Both the position numbers and the translations under genes were made by a program. A stretch of 64,000 nt of DNA from Parabacteroides sp. Marseille-P3160 (GTDB taxonomy: Bacteria; Bacteroidota; Bacteroidia; Bacteroidales; Tannerellaceae), in assembly GCF_900162725.1 (NCBI RefSeq), contig NZ_LT799418.1, positions 2,823,729-2,887,728 of the forward strand. The letters are read 5' to 3'. The notes under the pieces are model-generated. The model saw nothing but the letters and a program-made list of their open reading frames with translations. It did no database searches and was not told the origin of the DNA. Positions 53,628 to 61,961 of this stretch are shown here, one piece after another (within the stretch, counting starts at the first letter, position 1; every line of letters begins with the position of its first letter).

Positions 53628-53688
53628 TTAATATGATTTAAGTTGTTTTTTACTGTCCGTTTATTTGTAATATTGCTTGCCTCGAATT

Positions 53689-55017
53689 TTAATTAATGGA
53701 TAATTTTCGAACACGAGAGTTTCCCCAATCAGCAACATAAACCGATCCATCTTTACTAATACCAATTCCCCGTGGTGTGTTAAACAAAGCTTCTTCCTTC
53801 CCACCGTCTTTCCATCCTGCAGTACCAGGCATACCCAACGTCGTTTCCACCATTCCTTCCGGCGTTATCCTACGAATACAATGGTTTCCGCTATCTGCAA
53901 CATAGATGTTGCCGTCCGCATCACAAAATATTTGTGACGGCTCACGAAATTGTGCAACTTCCAGTGCTCCATCCCGATGTCCTCCGCTTGTTGATCCACT
54001 TAATTTTTTAAACGAATTACTCGGATTTGATACATCAATGCTGCAAATGCTATTTGCATTCACACCGGAATTACTCCAAAATGCGATGTAAAGGATATTC
54101 GGTTTTAAAGGATTAAAGGTTAATCCATAACTATCTCCTTGTTCTGTTTTATAGATGGTTTCCACTTCATAAGTCTTTGGATTCATTTTCACTATATGAC
54201 CATAATAATAGCGTGTATAAACATAGCCGTCAGTAGGATTTACCACCATACTATGTTTCCATCCGGCATCAGGTATATCCCCTGTAGCGGGCCATTTCAT
54301 TTCTCTGAAGCGAGGCGCCCAAAGTTCTTTCGGATTAAGGGTATAAAAAGAACCAATCGTTGCTTCGGTGGGAAAGGTTACTACACCAGTTTCTGCATCT
54401 GCACAAGGCGCATTGCCTACCACATCTTTCGCTATTGTTATGAGAAGATTCTCTTCTTCATCAATTCTTGCAACATTCATATCCGCATCACTGCTGGATC
54501 TTGTCAGAACAAAAATATTATTCTCATTGTCTACACAGAGATAACGAGGTTGTAAAACAGAACTGGCGAGATCTCCATCCTGATATCCTGAGCCATTTCC
54601 ATTTCCTGCAATAGTAGTAACGGTAACTGATGTATGGTACAGAAATGTCTTGTTATAAACCACGGAATCGCTTCCAATAGCCACCGATATTGTGCATGTA
54701 TCGCCGGGCAATCTCGGAGCCAAAACATACATGCGGGTACCCGTAGAACCAATTACCGCTGCTTTTTTACTATTAAAATACACTCGGATTTGCTCCAGAT
54801 CGGTACCAAAATTTTCTCCTGTTAGCATTATCTTTTCCAGATATTTGCCTGAATCAGGATAAAAACTTGTGAGTTCTATGGGTTGGGAGGGATCATATAC
54901 TCTATTATCTCCCTCATTTGCTTCATCATTTTTCCCACAAGACATCATAACAGACATACACACAAACAGTAAGAAGCCTGTATTTCTCATTGTATTCCAG
55001 ATAATAATTTTTTTCAT
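53689..55017 (-). CDS. IPT/TIG and NHL-repeat lipoprotein
   Basis: 442 residues with a signal ending in VMMSC. An IPT/TIG Ig-like domain (about 48-130, PIELTSFYPDSGKYLEKIML) precedes a beta propeller of NHL repeats, visible as VTTIAGNGNGSGYQDG, REPSQIFCDADGNIYVADSG and NTPRGIGISKDGSVYVADWG. Such proteins are common first or last genes of SusC/D operons and are thought to bind ligand or scaffold partners. It is the first gene of this five-gene unit. The start could also be the ATG at 54990. Confidence 0.88.
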   Translation of the reverse strand: MKKIIIWNTMRNTGFLLFVCMSVMMSCGKNDEANEGDNRVYDPSQPIELTSFYPDSGKYLEKIMLTGENFGTDLEQIRVYFNSKKAAVIGSTGTRMYVLAPRLPGDTCTISVAIGSDSVVYNKTFLYHTSVTVTTIAGNGNGSGYQDGDLASSVLQPRYLCVDNENNIFVLTRSSSDADMNVARIDEEENLLITIAKDVVGNAPCADAETGVVTFPTEATIGSFYTLNPKELWAPRFREMKWPATGDIPDAGWKHSMVVNPTDGYVYTRYYYGHIVKMNPKTYEVETIYKTEQGDSYGLTFNPLKPNILYIAFWSNSGVNANSICSIDVSNPSNSFKKLSGSTSGGHRDGALEVAQFREPSQIFCDADGNIYVADSGNHCIRRITPEGMVETTLGMPGTAGWKDGGKEEALFNTPRGIGISKDGSVYVADWGNSRVRKLSIN

Positions 55018-56126
55018 TCGATAGATTTTAAGACGGTTAATCGTTTATTCTTTTCATTAAGAATAGTATAATATGTACTAAAAAGACAGAGGGTATTATT
55101 GATAATTAAATAAAATCGGCTACTACGCGAGATTTAATTACTCATAATGGTTTTCATTGAACCTCATTAAAATATACGTTATTTTAATAAAGCTCCAAAA
55201 TCATAAATAAACCATTGCCATCACAATAGCGGATGGTTCATCATAAGATACTGCTTCTACATGTTCTTATAATTTGGAGGATGAATTTTTTTATCACTCT
55301 CAAAACAAAATAGAACTGTTTTTCTCGAAAAAGAAGAGGAATGTGAGATTCCTTTTAATGGATGATGGTGATTCATACACAATAGTTAAAATAATTTGTT
55401 ATTCAGGTTCGTTAAAAGCATATATAATCATACAAATCATATCTGATTTTTCTATTTACAGTTAACATTCAACATCTCAGATTTATTTTAATCTGTTTAC
55501 TTCAATTAGATTAAATCATTCATATATAGTACCTTTACATTTCATAATAATACGTTCAGCTTTTCCTACTGGATTAGAAGCGGGGAAAAAATACTTATCA
55601 TACATTCATCCTGAATAGAAAGAAATAAATGGAAGGGAGTGAAAACTATTTTTTAAACAGTTTCATCTACTATTTTTAAGGGGAGTCTTATATAGATTGG
55701 TTTTTAAGAAGATAGTAAATAATCTATTTTTTTGCATTAAAAACATCCAGTAAACTTTCTGTTTATTAAACATATAGTTCTTCAGTGAAAGTTTTTTTAT
55801 TAAAAAATGCCTAAATATTTGTCTTTAGCTAAAACTTTTCTTAGTTTTACAACGTAAATGTAAGGTAATATTAACAACAGTCTTCTTCTAATCCAGAAGC
55901 GGGCTTTTTTTTTCAGTATTAGACCCCAGCTCAATGTCATCAAATTAATCCACTTTGAGATCGATTCCAAAACATTCGGTAATATTATTTTGGAAATGAT
56001 CAAATGGGGTAAGGAATATCGGGAAAGAACCAAGAAAACCTGATAATATCCAAATACCATTCTCTCAAACAAAAAAAATTAGATCAATATTTGGCTTCTC
56101 AGAAAGTAACGTACAGAAATATCTCG
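55018..56126. other. 1.1-kb gene-poor region with one possible gene remnant
   Basis: AT-rich. Short open frames on both strands (for example 55274-55465 plus, 55800-56072 minus) match nothing I know. The only protein-like piece is at 55918-56043. No promoter consensus for the divergent NHL gene was found here. Confidence 0.45.
55918..56043 (+). pseudogene. Possible C-terminal gene remnant
   Basis: A 41-codon open end encodes VIKLIHFEIDSKTFGNIILE and MIKWGKEYRERTKKT before a TGA. The regular hydrophobic pattern and charged end look like a real protein terminus, but no family could be assigned and no start lies in frame nearby. Confidence 0.25.
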
Positions 56127-56134
56127 TATCTTTG
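56127..56134 (+). promoter_or_regulatory. -7 promoter box of the isomerase-like gene
   Basis: TATCTTTG, 26 bases before the ATG at 56161. Confidence 0.5.
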
Positions 56135-56160
56135 AACGTTTAATTAAATCAAATCCACTT

Positions 56161-57087
56161 ATGACTAATAGAAGAAACTTCCTTAAAGCGGCCTCCCTTC
56201 TAACCGTCGGAGGCCTCGTATCCGGCAAGGTAAATGCGACCACACAGACAGCTGAAGTCGTGAAAGCAAAAAAGAAAATCGGGTTACAGATTTATTCATT
56301 GGGTAAAGAGTTATATGAAGATCTACCCGGCGGTTTGAAAAAGATAAAAAAGATGGGCTACAGCACGCTGGAATTAGCGGGATATGGCGATGGTAAAATT
56401 AACGGTATCGATATGATGGAATATAAAAAGATGACTGAAGATGCCGGCTTGAAAATCATCAGCTCCCATGTCAATCCTCCCATCCGTGAATACACAAAGG
56501 AAAACAAATCTCAAATTGCAGACTATTGGAAAAAAACGGCCGATGATCACGCCAAATTAGGTGTCACCTATTTAATTCAACCAGGGCAACCCAGTACCCG
56601 TAATACGGAAGAAGTCGCTTTCGTTTGCGAGGTCTTCAATGAAGCCGGAGAAATAGTAAAAGCGGCCGGTCTGAATTTCGGTTACCACAATCATGACTTC
56701 GAATTTGCCCATGTCGTACCCGGAGGTAAAGAGGCGCTGTTTGGACGGCAGCAAAAAGGGGACAAGATTTACGATTTGTTCCTTAAACAGACCGATCCTT
56801 CGCTCGTTTTCTTCGAAATGGATGTATACTGGGCGGTCATCGGTCAACAGGATCCGGTAGAATACCTTGAGAACTACAAAGATCGTATTAAAGTATTGCA
56901 TATCAAGGACCGGTATGTACTCGGTCAATCCGGAATGATGAATTTCGGGATGATCTTCAAGCAGTTCTATGCCAATGGGCGAACCGACTACTTTGTGGAA
57001 ATCGAAGGAATGCCCAAAGGGCAAACCCAGTTCGAAGGAGTCAAGGGATGCGCCGACTATTTATTGAAGTCCTCGTTCGTCAAATAA
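56161..57087 (+). CDS. Sugar phosphate isomerase/epimerase-like TIM-barrel protein, Tat-type signal
   Basis: 308 residues. MTNRRNFLKAASLLTVGGLV is a Tat-like leader (twin Arg), so export in folded form is likely. The xylose-isomerase-like TIM barrel follows: LQIYSLGKELYEDLPGGLKK, GYSTLELAGYGDGKI, NFGYHNHDFEF and FEMDVYWAVIGQQDPVEYLE, then VLHIKDR and VEIEGMP, which together supply the metal-binding Glu, Asp, His and Glu. Exported family members act on sugars (some as 3-keto-glycoside hydrolase partners). It is a single-gene unit; the reaction is unknown. Confidence 0.85.
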   Translation: MTNRRNFLKAASLLTVGGLVSGKVNATTQTAEVVKAKKKIGLQIYSLGKELYEDLPGGLKKIKKMGYSTLELAGYGDGKINGIDMMEYKKMTEDAGLKIISSHVNPPIREYTKENKSQIADYWKKTADDHAKLGVTYLIQPGQPSTRNTEEVAFVCEVFNEAGEIVKAAGLNFGYHNHDFEFAHVVPGGKEALFGRQQKGDKIYDLFLKQTDPSLVFFEMDVYWAVIGQQDPVEYLENYKDRIKVLHIKDRYVLGQSGMMNFGMIFKQFYANGRTDYFVEIEGMPKGQTQFEGVKGCADYLLKSSFVK

Positions 57088-57128
57088 CTTTTTATGATGA
57101 TCGCATAATGCCCCATTGAGAGTCTGAT

Positions 57129-57164
57129 CCATGAAAAAATTCAGTATACTGAATTTTTTCATGG
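57129..57164. repeat. 36-bp perfect palindrome, possible terminator
   Basis: CCATGAAAAAATTCAGTA joined directly to its exact complement TACTGAATTTTTTCATGG. It lies 41 bases after the stop of the isomerase-like gene. In RNA it would fold into a long hairpin; the T tract is inside the arm, not behind it. Confidence 0.8.
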
Positions 57165-57481
57165 TGACCTTTACTGAAATCAGGTACAGATTATACATTA
57201 ATTAATAGAATCAATATACTTAACAAAGTCTAAAACCTAACTTCGATTTACGTTTTTTCCCCTTATCCGAGAGTGCCTTTGCACAACCCTCTGCCGTATG
57301 AGGAGTGGAGTAAAGTTAACAAATAAAATTGCCCCCTCATAAAAACCCATCGCTTTGGGAACGTCTTCGCGGCACCATGTTTGCGCAGCATATTTACACC
57401 AAACAGTACGCAAAGAGAAGTCACTTTATACATGGCTTGCTCCTTGTACAATCTTTTTACCGTACAAGTCAAGCGGGATAA
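57165..57481. other. Intergenic region before the antiporter 3' end
   Basis: Holds a 69-codon minus-strand frame (57263-57472) starting 10 bases after the antiporter stop; it has no recognised motif and is not called as a gene. Nothing else was seen. Confidence 0.4.
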
Positions 57482-59809
57482 TCATTTAACCTTTTTAATT
57501 GCCATTGAGGATTCCGGTTGGACGAGATGGCTGATAATCAGTGTAGAAGGGATTTGCTGCAGGGATTCTCCATATTCTTCCGAGATATGATTCCACGTAT
57601 TGTAGCCGATTAACATGAAATCATAACCGTTGAAAGTATCTTGCGTGAATTCATTATCCGGTACGATATTCGAGTCGGGAATCGAAGTGATGAACTCCTT
57701 CGCTGTCCGGTGTATCTTTTTCACGTCGGGAGAAATATAGCTGGTGCGAATCAACAGGGAGACCGAACCGTGGGTTGTTTTTATCAGGTCTTTTGTATAA
57801 TCGAGTAAAACCAAATCTTCCGGTAAATCGAGGATGACCAGAATATGGTTGGCCATAACAAAACCACGGTTTACAAAAACACCGACGGAACATTGACTTT
57901 CTTCAATAAACCGTTTCGTCTTATCCTGCAGCAAAGCATTGGGAGAAAATAAGAAAGAAGAAGCTTTCAGCTTTCCGAAATAACGTCCGAAAGAGCGTTG
58001 AAATCGGGAAGCCTCCACATCGGTCGGCAAATCGCTCATCGCTACACCGGAACCGACCAATAGAAAGTCATAGCCTTCCTTATTGACGATGTTGCAAATA
58101 TCCTGACTGGCATGGCTCGATACTTCATACCGGGTTGAAATCAATAGATTCAGTTTCTTGGCTTCGTACAGAACCGGGCCGAAACTCACTTTTTCAAAAT
58201 TTTCCGTTTGCAGGGGGTTCACATCGTCACCCACTGTAAAATGAAGGGCGGTCAATTCCAGCCGCTTGCGGTTTTGCGAAAACATCTGATGGGCGACATC
58301 CAGGAGAATCTGCCCGCTACTGGCCCGGCCGAAAGAAAGCAGCACTTTGAAAGCCAACTCTTTGGCTTCCATCTCCCGATGCTGTTTCTGTTTCTCACTC
58401 GTACGGAAACAGAAGTCAATCAAGGAAATAAGCGGAGTCGTCATAAAAGTGGTCACCAAGGTCATAAGAACCAACATGGCAAAGATGGAGGGAGGCAGAA
58501 TATGCATTTCATAACCGATAGAAAGAACGATCAATTCCATCAGACCGCGGGTATTCATTAACGTCCCCAAATAAAGGCTATCTTTCCGCGTTTCCCCGAC
58601 ATAGCGTGCAGAGATGTATCCTCCGCCGAATTTACCAATGATGGCAACCAGAATAAGAATTCCGCACATCATCCATAGTTCAGGGGTATTCAGCAGTCCG
58701 ATTTCCGTACGTAAACCACTGGAAGCGAAAAATAACGGGAGGAATAAGGCCAAGGATACGTCTTCGACTTTTTCAGTCATTATTTTCCGGAATTTGATGT
58801 TTGCCGGCATGACTATTCCGGCAAAGAAAGCTCCGAACAAAGCATGCAGGCCGAGCATCTCCGTCAGGTAAGCGGAAAGGATCAGAACCAAGAACATAAA
58901 GGCCACCAACGATTTGTTCACCACCTCCTTGTTATGATACAAATGTCCGACCGCCCGGAGAATCGGACGAACCAAATAGAGCATGGCCAACACATAAAGA
59001 ATGGAGAACAGGATATTATAGAGGGAACTAAGAACATTACCCGCCTGGGCGAAAGCCACGACAACAGCCAGAAGACACCAGGCCGTGATATCATCGTTGG
59101 CCGCACTGGCCAAAGAAATAGTCCCCAGATGCGTACGTGTCAGTTTCCGTTCTTGAATGATCCGTGCCAGGACCGGAAAAGCGGTAATGCTCATGGCAAT
59201 TCCAATAAAAAGGGCGAAAGAAGGAAAAGGGGTGGTTTTATAAGAATATTCGTCGTAGAAAAAATAAGCCAGCACCATTCCCAGGGCAAAGGGTATGATA
59301 ATGCTGGTATGACTGATCACAATGGTCTGTTGAAGTCGTTTTTTAACTTCGGAGAGATTCAATTCCATTCCGACGGTATACATAAAAAGAATCAGCCCGA
59401 ACTGGCTTAAAAGCGTCAGGTTCGATAAGGATTCTTTCGGAAATAAAAGAGCGGAAAGATCCGGTGACAGATGGCCGAGTACTGAGGGGCCGAGTAATAT
59501 CCCAGCCAGAATCTCTCCGATTACGGTCGGTTGCCCCATTTTATGAAATACCCATCCGACGATGCGGCAAGTTATCAAGATAACGACAATCTGCAGGAGC
59601 AAAACGCCCAATGGGGATTCAATATTTTCTAATAAAGACTGGCAAAAAAAAGGAAATCCTTCTATTAAATTAGAAGGAGCATTCTGAACTGGTGCGATTT
59701 CATCTGTAGCCTCGTGACTTTCACCTTTTAAAACGACTACATACATTAATGAGCCGAAGATTAGAATCATCACTATATAAAAGAGTAAACTTTTGGCTCC
59801 TTTGCTCAT
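57482..59809 (-). CDS. CPA2-type cation/proton antiporter with cytosolic C-terminal domain
   Basis: 775 residues from the ATG at 59809. A first membrane anchor and periplasmic segment (1-65) precede a Kef/NapA-like domain of about 12 helices: GQPTVIGEILAGILLGPSVL, SITAFPVLARIIQERKL, LASAANDDITAWCLL (ion-binding Asp pair) and GTLMNTRGLMELIVLSIGYE. The C-terminal 290 residues resemble tandem universal-stress-like nucleotide-binding domains (DFLLVGSGVAM and DFMLIGYNTWN). It exchanges Na+ or K+ for protons across the inner membrane. No RCK domain is seen. It is a single-gene unit, divergent from the flavoprotein. Confidence 0.9.
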   Translation of the reverse strand: MSKGAKSLLFYIVMILIFGSLMYVVVLKGESHEATDEIAPVQNAPSNLIEGFPFFCQSLLENIESPLGVLLLQIVVILITCRIVGWVFHKMGQPTVIGEILAGILLGPSVLGHLSPDLSALLFPKESLSNLTLLSQFGLILFMYTVGMELNLSEVKKRLQQTIVISHTSIIIPFALGMVLAYFFYDEYSYKTTPFPSFALFIGIAMSITAFPVLARIIQERKLTRTHLGTISLASAANDDITAWCLLAVVVAFAQAGNVLSSLYNILFSILYVLAMLYLVRPILRAVGHLYHNKEVVNKSLVAFMFLVLILSAYLTEMLGLHALFGAFFAGIVMPANIKFRKIMTEKVEDVSLALFLPLFFASSGLRTEIGLLNTPELWMMCGILILVAIIGKFGGGYISARYVGETRKDSLYLGTLMNTRGLMELIVLSIGYEMHILPPSIFAMLVLMTLVTTFMTTPLISLIDFCFRTSEKQKQHREMEAKELAFKVLLSFGRASSGQILLDVAHQMFSQNRKRLELTALHFTVGDDVNPLQTENFEKVSFGPVLYEAKKLNLLISTRYEVSSHASQDICNIVNKEGYDFLLVGSGVAMSDLPTDVEASRFQRSFGRYFGKLKASSFLFSPNALLQDKTKRFIEESQCSVGVFVNRGFVMANHILVILDLPEDLVLLDYTKDLIKTTHGSVSLLIRTSYISPDVKKIHRTAKEFITSIPDSNIVPDNEFTQDTFNGYDFMLIGYNTWNHISEEYGESLQQIPSTLIISHLVQPESSMAIKKVK

Positions 59810-59895
59810 CTGTATCTGTTTTTCAAGCAACAAAGATACAAAATATCGTAAAAACGTGTATCTTGTCTTCGTTTTAAAAATAAAAATACCAGAAC

Positions 59896-60834
59896 ATGAA
59901 TAGAATCTGTCAATTATTCGGAATTAAGTATCCTATCATTCAAGGAGGCATGGTATGGTGCAGTGGATGGAGATTGGCGGCGGCGGTCAGTAATGCAGGC
60001 GGTCTCGGGCTTATAGGCGCCGGCTCGATGCGTCCCGAAATCCTACAGGAACACATCTGTAAATGCAAGGCGGCAACCGACCGACCGTTCGGTGTAAATG
60101 TGCCTTTAATGTACCCTCAGATAGAAGATATCATGCAACTCTTGGTGGATGAACGGGTAAAAATCGTTTTTACTTCAGCCGGGAATCCGAAAAACTGGAC
60201 AGGTTACCTGAAAGAGCGGGACATCAAAGTGGTCCATGTGGTAAGTAGTTCCAAATTCGCCCTTAAATGCGAGGAAGCCGGAGTCGACGCCATTGTCGCC
60301 GAAGGTTTTGAAGCCGGTGGCCATAACGGGCGGGAAGAAACGACAACCTTTTGTCTGATCCCGGCCGTACGGCGCTCCACCTCTCTGCCGCTCTTGGCGG
60401 CCGGAGGAGTCGGTACCGGCGCCCAGATGCTGGCGGCCTTCGCTTTGGGTGCGGAGGGCGTACAGATCGGTACCCGCTTTGCCTTAACCGAAGAAAGTTC
60501 CGCCCATCCGGCATTCAAGCAGCATTGCCTGGACTTGGAGGAGGGCGATACCAAGCTACTGCTGAAGAAACTCACTCCTGCCCGCCTGGCAAAAGGCGGT
60601 TTCAAAACGGCCGTGGAAGAAGCGGAAGCGCGTGGAGCCTCGCCGGAGGAATTAAGGGAACTGTTGGGCAGAGGACGCGCCAAAAAAGGAATTTTTGAAG
60701 GCGATCTGGAAGAAGGAGAATTGGAAATCGGGCAGATCGCCGCCCTTTTCCGCCGGCAACAGACGGTAGCCGAAGTCATGAACGAACTTATCTCCGACTA
60801 CCAGACGGCGCGGGAACAGATCGATATATGGTAA
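59896..60834 (+). CDS. Nitronate monooxygenase/enoyl-ACP reductase II-like flavoprotein
   Basis: 312 residues, an FMN TIM barrel. IKYPIIQGGMVWCSGWRLAA at the start, NAGGLGLIGAGSM, EGFEAGGHNGREETTTF and LLAAGGVGTGAQMLAAFALG, then GVQIGTRFALTEES, match the 2-nitropropane dioxygenase family, which includes FabK. The catalytic His lies in GGHNG. It could reduce enoyl-ACP in fatty-acid synthesis or oxidise nitronates; adjacency to an acyltransferase slightly favours lipid metabolism, but the genes are on opposite strands. Confidence 0.85.
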   Translation: MNRICQLFGIKYPIIQGGMVWCSGWRLAAAVSNAGGLGLIGAGSMRPEILQEHICKCKAATDRPFGVNVPLMYPQIEDIMQLLVDERVKIVFTSAGNPKNWTGYLKERDIKVVHVVSSSKFALKCEEAGVDAIVAEGFEAGGHNGREETTTFCLIPAVRRSTSLPLLAAGGVGTGAQMLAAFALGAEGVQIGTRFALTEESSAHPAFKQHCLDLEEGDTKLLLKKLTPARLAKGGFKTAVEEAEARGASPEELRELLGRGRAKKGIFEGDLEEGELEIGQIAALFRRQQTVAEVMNELISDYQTAREQIDIW

Positions 60835-60894
60835 ACATCTATTCGTCATCACCATACATTGGTATAAAAACATGAAATCAGGAACCGATGGCGC

Positions 60895-61440
60895 TTATTC
60901 ATTGGTAAAGTTTTCCGGATGGCGTCCGGTCTTATGCTGGTAACGGGCGCGTATTTCCTGGATATCCGCTTCGGCATCACCCGTCGGATAAAAGGTTCCC
61001 ATAAAACCCACCTCCTTAAGATCATAGTCGATATAAGCCAACAGGATGGGCACATTGGCTTCCAGGGCAATGAAATAGAATCCTCGTTTCCAGTCATCCG
61101 TCTTCTTACGTGTTCCTTCAGGGGTAATGGCCAACTGGAAATAATTACGTTTGCCGAATTCCTCGACCATCTGTTGGGTGGTGGAGGTGCGTTGCCCACG
61201 ATCTACAGGAATACCTCCAATCATATGAAAAAGAAGGTTGAATGGAAAAAAATACCATTCTTTCTTTATCAGGAAATTAGCTTTCCTGCCGATCGCCCAA
61301 TAGAAAAATTTTCCGATAATAAAGTCCCAGTTACTCGTATGGGGAGCCACACAAATCACACACTTTTTCACGTCATCCCCCACCGAACCTATCCTCCAAC
61401 CGAAAAGGCGGAGGATCGTTTTTGCAAGAATCCGGCTCAT
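60895..61440 (-). CDS. 1-acyl-sn-glycerol-3-phosphate acyltransferase-like protein
   Basis: 181 residues, a short PlsC-family protein. The HxxxxD catalytic motif is HTSNWD (residues 34-39), the glycerophosphate site is ITPEGTRKK (near 108), and GGIPVDRG lies between. It would acylate a lysophospholipid or related acceptor at the membrane. The ATG overlaps the stop of the upstream small gene by 4 bases (ATGA), so translation is coupled. Its acceptor might differ from standard PlsC because of the small size. Confidence 0.87.
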   Translation of the reverse strand: MSRILAKTILRLFGWRIGSVGDDVKKCVICVAPHTSNWDFIIGKFFYWAIGRKANFLIKKEWYFFPFNLLFHMIGGIPVDRGQRTSTTQQMVEEFGKRNYFQLAITPEGTRKKTDDWKRGFYFIALEANVPILLAYIDYDLKEVGFMGTFYPTGDAEADIQEIRARYQHKTGRHPENFTNE

Positions 61441-61739
61441 GCTTCCGCTTCTTTTATTCCACTAAGTTCATTGATTTCCCCGGCTATCGATTCTACCTCA
61501 ACAACCAGGTCGTCAACCAACTTGCGGTAGTATTGCTTTACTATTGAGCGGTTCCCGTTACCTGACGGACGGTGCGCCCTGCGTACAAATTCCTCGTTCA
61601 GGCGGACAATCCGCGACAGTAATTGTTCTCCTTTTTCCTTATCCGATTCGGGTCTTTGCAAGATAGAAAACAGCGCTTCCGCAAACAAAGCGTCTGATAT
61701 TGCGCTTATTTCTTTCTTTAAAAGTCTTTTATTTGCCAT
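61437..61739 (-). CDS. Small helical protein of unknown function
   Basis: 100 residues from the ATG at 61739, chosen because the sequence MANKRLLKKEISAISDALFA follows a promoter box at a good distance; an earlier in-frame start lies inside that box. It is almost all helix and highly charged (RIVRLNEEFVRRAHRPSG, KQYYRKLVDDLVVEVESIAG). No family is recognised. The 4-base overlap with the acyltransferase gene points to a joint function, possibly at the membrane or in its control. Confidence 0.75.
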   Translation of the reverse strand: MANKRLLKKEISAISDALFAEALFSILQRPESDKEKGEQLLSRIVRLNEEFVRRAHRPSGNGNRSIVKQYYRKLVDDLVVEVESIAGEINELSGIKEAEA

Positions 61740-61760
61740 ATTTCTAATTTTGTCAATGTG

Positions 61761-61792
61761 CAAAGATAGCATTGTTTGCCGAGACTACACAA
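61761..61792 (-). promoter_or_regulatory. Promoter of the small protein/acyltransferase pair
   Basis: Minus-strand TTG (61790-61792), 21 bases, then TATCTTTG (61761-61768). A 13-base palindrome TGTCAAATTGACA (61797-61809) lies directly upstream and could be an operator. Confidence 0.55.
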
Positions 61793-61885
61793 TGGCTGTC
61801 AAATTGACAATGTGCTTCTTTCGCCATTAAATAATATTTAAGGGTTAATTATAGATTGTTTAACGAATTAACAAAAAAAATAAGA

Positions 61886-61893
61886 TATCTTTG
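61886..61893 (+). promoter_or_regulatory. -7 promoter box of the glycogen synthase gene
   Basis: TATCTTTG fits TAnnTTTG. The ATG is 68 bases downstream, so the leader is longer than usual here. Confidence 0.45.
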
Positions 61894-61961
61894 ACCTCCG
61901 TTTCCTGGCCCCGTTTATTTAATGAGATGAGAATGAGGGCCTATATATTTTAACAAGCCAT

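Noticed and set aside
55800-56072. 90-codon minus-strand frame
   Set aside because: Hydrophobic and basic by AT-rich composition; overlaps the more protein-like remnant on the other strand.
57263-57472. 69-codon minus-strand frame right after the antiporter gene
   Set aside because: No recognised motif; several Cys/Arg/Gly without pattern; not supported by anything else.
60204-60779. 191-codon open frame on the minus strand
   Set aside because: It lies fully inside the flavoprotein gene on the other strand, is Ser/Arg/Ala/Pro-rich without motif, and is a shadow of a GC-rich gene.
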